From Ochotona curzoniae (lineage: Eukaryota; Chordata; Mammalia; Lagomorpha; Ochotonidae), in contig NW_024465369.1 in assembly GCF_017591425.1 (NCBI RefSeq), forward strand, positions 27,013,001 through 27,077,000: a stretch of DNA of 64,000 bases, in the 5' to 3' direction. Made by a program: the position numbers and the translations under genes. Positions 55,628-64,000 of the stretch are shown here, piece after piece (the first letter of the stretch is position 1; every line of letters begins with the position of its first letter). The notes below the pieces were generated by a model. The model made no database searches and was not told where the DNA came from. It worked only from the letters and a program-made list of their open reading frames with translations.

Positions 55628-56007
55628 TTAGAAGACATTGTGCTAAGTGGGATAGTTAAGTTGCTGAACAGATGTTGCAGGACTTCACATTTGGAAATCT
55701 AAAGTGGGCAAACTCATGGAGACAGAAAGGAGAATGCCAACCTCCAGGCTTTCCCAGTAAGAAGCAATTCCTTTCAAACAGTACAAAGCTTCAGCGATGT
55801 AGAGTTGAGTAAATTTGAGAGATTCCAGTGTGCCCATAGTTAACAGAATTATGTTAACCATTTTTAAGATATGTTTAAGGAGCAGATTAGGTGTTAAATG
55901 TCATTACCTCAAAAAAGTGGAGACACGGGAAATTTTTTGAGGTGATAGATATTATTAGCTTCCTTATGCAAACAGTTTCAGACTCATGCCTAAATTAAAT
56001 GTGTATG
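55628..56007 (+). mobile_element. L1 (L1MA-like) 3'UTR, split by a CSINE
   Basis: GAAGACATTGTGCTAAGTGG starts the match. CAAACTCATGGAGACAGAAA, GTAAATTTGAGAGATTCCAG, CCATAGTTAACAGAATTATG and ATTTTTTGAGGTGATAGATA follow. The UTR continues after the SINE at 56340-56390 with ATGCAGTTTTTTGGTATAAC and TCATCCTCATAAAG. Confidence 0.75.
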
Positions 56008-56339
56008 GTTCCAGCATGAACACTCAGTGGTTAAATCCTCACCTTCCATGCACCCAGTCAGGATCCTGTATGGGCACCTGTTCGTTTCCCAGCTGCCCAC
56101 TTCCCTTCCAGCTCCCTGCTTACGACCTTGGAAAACAGGAGGATGTCCCAATGCCTTAGGACCTTGTACCCACATGGAAGACCTGGAAGAAGCTTTCAGA
56201 TCCTGGATTTGGTTTGGCTCAACTTCAGCCACTGCAGCCACTTGGGGAGTGAACTAGTGGATGGAAGATCATTCTCTTTATCTCTCCTTTTCTCTGTAAA
56301 TCTGCCTTTCCAATAAAAAAATAAATCTTTATGAAAAGG
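56008..56339 (+). mobile_element. CSINE nested in an L1 3'UTR
   Basis: GGTTCCAGCATGAACACTCA head, ATCCTGTATGGGCACCTGTT, CCACTTCCCTTCCAGCTCC, CTTGGGGAGTGAACTAGTGG and a CCAATAAAAAAATAAATC tail. L1 sequence continues on both sides. Flanks share a short GTATG. Confidence 0.9.
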
Positions 56340-56390
56340 TAAAAGTATGCAGTTTTTTGGTATAACGAAGTTCATCCTCATAAAGTGTTT

Positions 56391-56615
56391 GAAGCTGGTA
56401 ACTACATAAGCAAAAGAGGTTTGTTTAGCTCACAGTTCTGGAGGCATGAAGAATGGTACTAACACCAGCTCAGCTTCAGTCATAATGGCATGGTACCTCT
56501 GTCACTGGAGGTGATCATGTACAGCCTGGATGACAATGGCTCAGGAATGCAGATAAAACAGGCTCTTAAATCACAACAGAAGCTAGACTAACAGAGCTCT
56601 CAGAGCCTCAAGAAT
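56391..56615 (-). mobile_element. Possible MaLR LTR fragment, antisense
   Basis: AACTACATAAGCAAAAGAGG, TTTGTTTAGCTCACAGTTCT and GGAGGCATGAAGAATGGTAC match the start of antisense MaLR LTRs. The right half is only loosely similar. Confidence 0.55.
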
Positions 56616-56790
56616 CCTGTTAACATATTCTCTGAGTTTTTGCAACTTTGCATTTTATGAATCTGAGATTTTTGACATACTATAGAGCCTTTTGTAACTA
56701 TGTACAATAAGAATACAGTGTAAGAATTGGTTTCTTCAAGTAATCTGAGCCATGCTATGTCAAAACATACTTTCAATGGAAAGGTGTTTC

Positions 56791-57064
56791 GGGGGCTGGC
56801 ATTGTGGCTGCACAGATAAACCACTGCCATATGAGAACTGGTCCAAGTTCAGTTGCTCTGCTGCTGACAATACACATGGAAAAGCAGCAAGGGCTGCTGC
56901 ACCCGTGTTGGAGACCCAAAGGGAGTTCTTGGCTCTTGGCTTATATCCAGCCATTATGGCCATCTAGGGAGTAAGCCAATAGACTTAAGATCTCTCGCTC
57001 TCTGTCTTTCTGTCTCTCCCTCTCTCTGCAATTCATTCTAATAAATAAATCCATCTTTAAAAGA
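56791..57064 (+). mobile_element. CSINE, older, with complete head
   Basis: GGGGGCTGGCATTGTGGCTG head, GCACCCGTGTTGGAGACCC, AGGGAGTTCTTGGCTCTTGG, CTAGGGAGTAAGCCAATAGA, a CT tract and a TAATAAATAAATCCATCTT tail. The CCCATATGGG core is gone. Confidence 0.87.
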
Positions 57065-59464
57065 TGAAATAATTGAAAGATATCAATCTAGTTTAACATC
57101 AAGTTGCTTTTTGTGTTACACAGCTATCCCTACTGGTAGAGTGCCCTGGGTTCTTATTCATTATTTCTTCTACTTTCCCTTTTTCCTTTTTATCAAATTT
57201 TAAATGTAAACACATTATTGTTTTTCTGTACATGTCTCTGTGATTTAATCTTTAACTGATGGAAATATTATGTAGTATGGAGTATTCGTTTTGAAAAACT
57301 GTCGTTAAGCATTACAGTATCACACTTCAAAAACAAGAAATTTGTTAAAATACTTTAATGATAATACTTATTATTAGAATTCATTAATGACAATGAAAAC
57401 CACAAAATGTCTGTTTCTATTAATACTTTTGCACACACTACATTTTGCTTAAATATTTTCTAAGTTTACGCTAAAAATATTAACAACTTAGAAAAGGCAA
57501 ATTCTGAAGTCTTGATTTTAAAAAAACTTGCCAGGCATCACATCTGCATTATGACAGGCTAAGAGGCACAACTTCCTCCTCGTCTTATCCCAAAATAATG
57601 TGCATTTCAAACTTTCAGTGTTCATTTCCAGAGCCAACTTGGCAAGTAAATATTCTTTCAGGTTTCCCTTCGATTTAGTTAAAACAGAAATGTTCCACAT
57701 CATCTTTGTCATAAATCAAGAAAAAGCATCCTTCATTTTTGAAGCTGTGATTGTTAAGCTTACCATTTATCTGCCCAGCAAGACTAGAGTCTTAGAATAA
57801 ATATGACATTCTGTGCTTGAATTGTGGTGACCCCCCATATACATTTTTCCCTTGATGCTTCCTTCACCTGTATATCATTTCCATGGAAATGCCTCCTCAT
57901 ACATAGTCACATCTGACAGTGCACCTTTCCTTCCCAAACCAAGAAGGAATTTGATATAACATTGAATCATTTAAATTCCAAAAGCACACTTAGCTTATTT
58001 GCTAAAAAGTTCTGTTTCTTTAAAAATCAGGAGTGCAATGTCTTCATTTATACTAATGCAAAATAACTCAAATCACTCGCTGAGCACAAGTCAGTATTCC
58101 CAAGAAAGGCACAAAATATGCCATGACTTTCAGTTGCTAACACAATAAGTATTCTCTAAGTGCTCACTTTTAAAGTATGGCTACTTGCAGAAACTGAGAA
58201 AAAATTATTTCAGGATAAATGCCTTATGATTTCAAATTCCTTTTGCTATGTGACAAACCCACACTCTTTTCCTACAAGATACTTGCATCACCATATTAAT
58301 GCAAATATTTCTGTTAATGTCATAATTATAAAAATGGTGACAGTGGAAAAAATGTTTTGAACTGATAATTGTGTATATTGCCATTCATTAAATCAAAGCA
58401 TCCTTGAATACACAGAATTATTTGAGGAAATCTGGATGAGTATCAATGTTCATAGACATATGGAAGTGAACTACAAAATATTTTGCTAGGACAAAATGGA
58501 AAAAAAAGAACATGAGCTCTTTATCAGTGAAAGTTGTACATTGCTAAGGACATTTGCATATCGTCTCTCAGTTCTTTTCTTTCTACTTTAAGGTTCACAT
58601 CTTACCTGAGACAAAGAAATCTAAAAGTCAGATACCCTTTTCCAAGGAAAAAATATGCTTGTTGATAGAATTTTTAAAAACTGAATCAAAGTATGTTAAT
58701 TTTGGTACAAAAAAAGTATGAAACTCAAACACAGTTTTTCTTAATGTACATATTCCATAAATGTTAAAGAGATTTTTGCAGCTTGTTGCTTTTCATGATC
58801 TTGGTCTCCTGAAGAACAGATGAAGAAAGAAATGGATATGGGTTTCCTTATACTAGGCAGCATTTTATGAAAGCAATCAACAGTTGAAGGAAGCACTTAA
58901 GTAACTTGCTAAATGAAATCAAGTATCCATGGAACACATTAGGTTGGAATACATTACAGATAATGCCACAGTATTACTAAATTGTCCAAAGTCTCCGTGT
59001 TCTGAACAAAAAGAGGCAGATTAAAAACATATCTACTGATAACCAATACCCACATGGTTAGATTTGCCTTAATGATAGAAATTACAAAACATTCAGCAGC
59101 AACTCCAAAGGTAATCTTGTCCTAATCTGTCCATCTTGTGAATTTAAAAATGTATATTCAGAGTAATATCCAATTCATCCCAAGGGCAATCCATCCAATC
59201 AGGCTCATGCTAGGTCTTTCAGAGACCCTATACATCCGGAAGAGAGAGAAAGAGGAAAACAAAAGAAGGAAGAAAGGAAGACACAGGAGATGCACTGCCA
59301 GGAAGGAAGGGAAAAAAGTCTATAACTATCTTCTAACATTTGTAAATCTGCCTGGGAAGACTAAACATACTAATACATGTATATGTTTAAGTATGTATAG
59401 GTAGATAAACAGATAGATGTACATTGATCAGGGATGTTCTAAAAGTACTTTGAAAATTCATTAT
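57065..59464. other. 2.4-kb repeat-free stretch
   Basis: I recognise no mobile element. Octamer-type motifs occur at 58301-58308 (ATGCAAAT) and 58553-58560 (ATTTGCAT). 59240-59310 is purine-rich (GAGAGAGAAAGAGG-like). Open frames are short and unlike known proteins. It may hold conserved noncoding DNA. Confidence 0.4.
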
Positions 59465-59799
59465 CTGGCCACCACTGTAACATAGCAGCTACAATTGTTT
59501 CCTGATGTACCAGCATTCCATATGGGTGCCAATTCACGTTCTGGTTGCTGCACATCCAATCCAGCTCCCTGCTGATGTGCCTTGGAAAGCAGAAAAAAAT
59601 GGCCTAGTACTTGGGCCCCACACATGTGGGAAGCCCAGAAAAAGCTCCTGGTTTCCAGCTGCAGAACAGTTCCTGCTATTGGGCATCTGGAGAGTGAACC
59701 CATGGATGGAAGATCCTCTCTCGAGATCTCCCCTCTGTGCATGTGCACATGTTGTGTGCGACTCTGCCTTTTAAATAAATACAGAAATCTTTTAAAAAC
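59465..59799 (+). mobile_element. CSINE, full length, diverged
   Basis: CTGGCCACCACTGTAACATA head, GCATTCCATATGGGTGCCAA, CATCCAATCCAGCTCCCTG, AAAAAGCTCCTGGTTTCCA, GCATCTGGAGAGTGAACCCA and a CTTTTAAATAAATACAGAAA tail. It is the rightmost SINE in the window. Confidence 0.93.
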
Positions 59800-60708
59800 T
59801 AGAAAACGCACATTATCCTTTAATTTAATTTACCATGAGACTAAAATGCCATTTACAAAATATATAATTCTCCCAAAATCCAAGAAACTTTGCATGCTCA
59901 CATATTTCAAAAAGAAAGTGATTTTTAGAGCTTGAAAATCTCCCTAAAACTTTCCCTGGACACAGGGCATATGTAACCCAAGTTCATAACACAAATTTTG
60001 CAGAAGTAAATATGGTGATCTGTCATAACTGAGGTAGTAAATACCTTTCAATTCTACAGATAACTACCATGAAGGGACTTAAATCACCAAAGTGACATTT
60101 TATGGTGTCTGAGACTCAATAATAATGACAAACTAGGAAAGAAATCATTCATTCCTACACTGCTTGCATCAACTGAAGCGTTCTAATCTCAAGCTGCATG
60201 TGACACAAGGAAGGATGTATCCTGTGCTTCCGAGGTTTTGTTAATTCTCTCACATTTGTTTCTGGTTTGTCTCTCTCATTTTCCTGACATTTCTTTTACC
60301 CTTGCTCCTATCCCATCTCCCCCTCTCCTTATCCCACTCTCCTAATTAGGCCACTTCTTTATCCTATCATTCTTGCTCTAAATATACTTGCTAAGTCTAT
60401 CTTTCTCTTGCCTCTTTTCCACATTATCTTTTTTTAGGCACAATGCCAGTGCCATTTTTCTTGTGATTTGTGAAAGTCTTTCTTTCGTCTGTCCCTGCCC
60501 AGGCCTCCTACCCCCTGCCTAAGCTTTTCCTTTTCCTTCTATTATCTAGTACGCTCTCTGTTATATTTCTAGCCCTTAAAGTTCACAGGGCTCATGAGAA
60601 AAGAAAACTACAGCTGTGGTGAAACAACAGAGGTTTGCCCAAAAACTATCCTTGGATATTTGGATCTCATTTATCATACTGCTTCTAAATAGTTTAATTG
60701 CGTAAGTA

Positions 60709-60723
60709 AAAAAAAAAAAAAAA
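60709..60723. repeat. Poly(A) run
   Basis: About 15 As lie between GTAAGT and TCCTTG, without an AATAAA or retroposed body upstream. Confidence 0.85.
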
Positions 60724-62367
60724 TCCTTGAGAAAGCACTTGTAATCTGTTTACTGTCAAATCTTTTGGTTCCAAATTTGTCCCGATTCCTGACTCCAAGT
60801 GATAAAACAGACATATTTACATTTTCCACTTGTTTATAGTGGAATCAAACCAAAAAGCTTCTGTTCACCCAATTATATTTCTCAATAGTAATAAGGGACA
60901 AAATGATGCCTTTTTAATCTGTTTGTGCTAAGTACAGGAAAAACACATTTAATTGTGAATGGTATGTTTGCAGTTTTACCCCAAACACTAAGAGGGTGAT
61001 CAAATTCTGCTGCGTGAACTTTACTGCCATGTGGAGAATTACATGGGCTAAACAATTCCCCGAGGAGATTTCTGGCATATGATAGGAAGTTTGGGTTTCC
61101 ATACTAAACCACTTCTTTGCTGAGATATGCAATAATTTTAAAGTCTTTAATGGCAACAGTGTTTTGTTTTTCTATGATAGCCTCTAACATTTGTTTTCAC
61201 AGCTTATTTAGTTGCCTAAAAGTATTCTCTTTATTGTGCAGGCACAAGATGCCAGGTAAATTTGCTTTTGTACTGATAAACATCATTATTTTTTCATTTT
61301 ACAGGGAACTGCTTTTTAAACACATTTTAAAAAAATAAATATATTCAAAGTCTTACTAGCAAAATTGATCATTAACAACATAATTGGATTTTTTTTGTCT
61401 TTCTTTTTTCATTCTAAATGCATCTGCAGTAGACTGCTAAGCTGCTGACCTACTGAGAAAAAAAAAAAGGTCTTTGTGATTATAATTAGAAACATTACAA
61501 AAATTCCACATGTGTAAAATCAAAATTACCAACAAGAATAGCACTATATCAAATGAAATTCATTCACTCTGGGCTACAGCCAGAAGTTAACAAGACGGAG
61601 ACAGTTAATGGAACTGAAATTTTAAACAGAAACCTTCCTAAAACCACACCTGAATTAGTCTTTTGGGAAGGAAAGGAAGTAGATACTGCATGGATTTTAA
61701 AGACTATTAGGATATTAAATACGGACAGAATCGCATAGAAAAATATGGAAAGAGCAAATAATTAAAAGCAAAGTACTGTTATTTACTTAATGATAATGTA
61801 TAGCCATGAATACAGCACATAAAAAAATTCATACTCCAAGAATGTTTTGAAGAGAAATACTGCTGTGATAAAGAGAGAAGAGAGCATTAACTCTGCCCAG
61901 CTTTTCCACAGTGATATTTTGCCCTATGAAGTTCTGTTAAAAATTGCACTGTAGTAGTAATATTTAATTGTAGCATAAAAATTAAACACCATTTACTTGA
62001 TATAAAATAGGGATAGTATGTAAATTAAGTAAGTTTCAATTCATGTCTTCTTACTCACATCTGTTGGCAGTTTAAATAGTTTTAGTGTCATTAATTGTTA
62101 TAAAAGTGCAAGATTTGCTGTATGCTTGCCACTTAGGACCAAAGGCACAAAAGTCTAATTGAACTAAGTAATTAGTAATTTGTCATTTCCTATTGTCAGC
62201 AATTACTTTCCATTAGAAATCCTCACTGAAAATTCTAATTTGAAATGAGGTTTGCATTTTACTGCTGTCCATCCAAATTAGTTTAAAATTGACAGCTACA
62301 TTTTCATTTAAAATTTAAAGATATTAAATATGCTTGAGGAAACTGGAGCATAAGCAGCTCCACATAA

Positions 62368-62401
62368 GCGCATGTGTGCACGTGCAGGCACGCGCGCACA
62401 A
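62368..62401. repeat. Alternating purine-pyrimidine, CpG-bearing tract
   Basis: GCGCATGTGTGCACGTGC alternates perfectly for 18 bases. After a two-base break, GCACGCGCGCACA continues. Five CpGs fall within 34 bases of an otherwise CpG-poor region. Such tracts can adopt Z-DNA. Confidence 0.8.
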
Positions 62402-62753
62402 ACTCACACCCCAAGGAAAAGATCACTAACACCCAAGGAGTTGCTTTTCATTTCCCAAAAGAGGGTTGCTGTGCAAATATCAAATCATCATTGTTCCTGT
62501 AAAATCCCAGATTTTGATTTTTACATTTACTCGCAGCCCCCTGTTGTGGCGCTCTCACCTGCACGCAGATGGCCAAAGAGACAGCGCGCTATTAGGCTTC
62601 TTTCTGGGGTTCCAAGCTCCCTCTGGGAAACAGCAGTTGCATGATTTTTTTCATTTCTTCTTTCTTCATCCTCCAATAGCCAATCAACACTTTCGTTTCC
62701 CTAAGTTCTGAGCATGGTATCGTGCTAAGGGAGAAAGCATCTCAGCCTTGAGG

Positions 62754-62774
62754 AAAAAAAAAAAAAAAAAAAAA
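62754..62774. repeat. Poly(A) run, 21 bases
   Basis: A run of 21 As follows CAGCCTTGAGG. It is the longest homopolymer here. I found no TSD or source transcript, so I do not call a processed pseudogene. Confidence 0.92.
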
Positions 62775-64000
62775 CCTAATACTAAGCAGGTGTTTCATAG
62801 TTAACATGAGTTCGCTGATCTGCTTTAACTAAGGGTAAGTTGGTGAGTCAAGATTTGGCTTCATTTCCTTTGTAAAAGTTGGAGCACCACATGTTTTTCC
62901 AACTACACACACTTTTCTTTTTAACACTTAACACATTCTTTGCCCTGAAAGTACAGCTGGGCTTCTTTAACAAGTGGAATAGGTTTTCAATATCAAATCA
63001 TAAAAATATAAAAATGAACTTCTGTATTTTTCTACCAAATGTTGTTAAAATTCTGAAACTCTACAGCGCTTTAACTACAAAAGATGATTTAATACACGGA
63101 TACCCAAGTCGCAGCGTCTTAGGTGAGACTAGAAAAATTGTGTGGGAAAAGGCGTATTCATATATTTTTATGATAAAATTGGTACATCCATAAAGAATTA
63201 ATTTGGGTTATTAAGTTGGAAAGAATTACATTAAAGGAAAAAAAATGAAATTTCATAATTATATGTCTAATATGTCAATAACTAATAAGGGTGGGGATGA
63301 ATCCATCCCTATATTAATTTAAATAATACAGTTTACTAATTTCCTTTTTTCTGAATTATGTTAAAATTTACTTACAACACTGGAAACGATAATGAGTTTC
63401 TCTTATTTTTTAAAATGACACTCTAACCACTACTATAAATTCATATACTCTGACAGAACAAATTTTATACAGCTATCCCTTTAGCAACTAACTAGATATA
63501 TCACACATCTGTAACACTTAAATGAACATTAATTAGTGCTAATTTACAATCAAATTCCAATGGAGAAGCAAATTATGCTTTCCTGAACAACAAAAGTCTT
63601 TACCATGACCATTATGATGAAAAATACCAGAACATCTTAATTATTTCTGCTTGTAAATAATGTTTCCCACGGACCTTAAATGCACGGAATAATCTAGAAA
63701 GCTAGAAAAAAAATTGCTGCTCTCATTATAATTGGATTTTAACTTGGTACTAATCCAGTTCATTTCATTGAACATCTTGTAGTCTTTTCTTCATTGTAAT
63801 AGAAAACAAGATTGCTTGGAATTTCAACATCATGTTTTTCCAGTGTGAATATTATTTGGGACCTATTGGAATTGATTTTTAATGCATTGCTGCAATATTT
63901 TACTACATGATTTCAAGATCATCAATGATATTTCAGTTTTATTTGAACCCCAAATTGTTTTAAGCTCTAAAACATTTTCCCCTTTCTACATATCATCATT

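Larger units (their letters stand above)
59800..64000. other. 4.2-kb stretch free of recognisable mobile elements
   Basis: No SINE, LINE, LTR or DNA transposon is visible. It contains poly(A) runs at 60709-60723 and 62754-62774, a pyrimidine-rich part at 60270-60530, an alternating purine-pyrimidine CpG-bearing segment at 62368-62401 and a small GC-richer patch at 62520-62640. The longest frame (62879-63193, 104 codons) has no recognisable domain. Confidence 0.5.

Noticed and set aside
62660..62774. Processed pseudogene suggested by a 21-base poly(A) run
   Set aside because: No AATAAA lies close upstream, no TSD was found, and the sequence before it matches no transcript I recognise.
1..64000. 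A new multi-gene system, operon, CRISPR array or biosynthetic cluster
   Set aside because: The window is vertebrate repeat-rich noncoding DNA. No coding cluster is supported on either strand.

Overview
This window is AT-rich mammalian nuclear DNA in which I can support no protein-coding gene. The organism is almost certainly a lagomorph, and more likely a pika (Ochotona) than a rabbit. About 36 copies or fragments of the tRNA-derived lagomorph C-type SINE (CSINE) are scattered through it. The youngest copies carry a GGGCCCGGCGCGGTGG head, a CCCATATGGGCGCC core and a CCAATAAAAATAAATAAATCTTT-like tail. I associate that form with pika, from memory and without an alignment. LINE-1 3' ends with a lagomorph-type terminus (...cctatgaaactgtgtcataaaat) agree with this.

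Layout. 0-10.6 kb: a CSINE cluster (1-2.5 kb), a MaLR LTR, a long unannotated stretch, two CSINEs, and the 3' end of an L1MA-type LINE with the end of ORF2. 10.6-24.5 kb: ancient repeats (MER20-like hAT element, L2, MIR, old L1 pieces, a second hAT copy), several CSINEs, and a 1.1-kb 5'-truncated L1 with a clear 12-bp target-site duplication (TSD). 24.5-37.5 kb: mostly unique AT-rich DNA with a few CSINEs and an L2. 37.5-51 kb: the repeat-dense part, with 15 CSINE copies or fragments, an old L1 split by a younger L1, and a solo endogenous-retrovirus LTR whose U3 contains a perfect 63-bp tandem duplication. 51-57 kb: L1 3' ends, a Tigger/MER2-like DNA transposon, MaLR LTRs, L2, and a CSINE nested in an L1. 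57-64 kb: almost repeat-free, with one CSINE, homopolymers and one small CpG-richer patch.

No gene system can be reconstructed. The window is intergenic (gene desert) or deep intron. The most informative signals are in the mobile elements: a probable young CSINE subfamily, stepwise 13-bp expansions inside one SINE, close inverted SINE pairs, an L1 3'UTR length variant and the LTR enhancer-like duplication. A few unique-sequence signals are also worth checking: two exon-shaped segments with good splice sites, a G-quadruplex motif, a GTTAA-site cluster and a repeat-depleted right end. Family names are from memory of consensus sequences; no database was searched.
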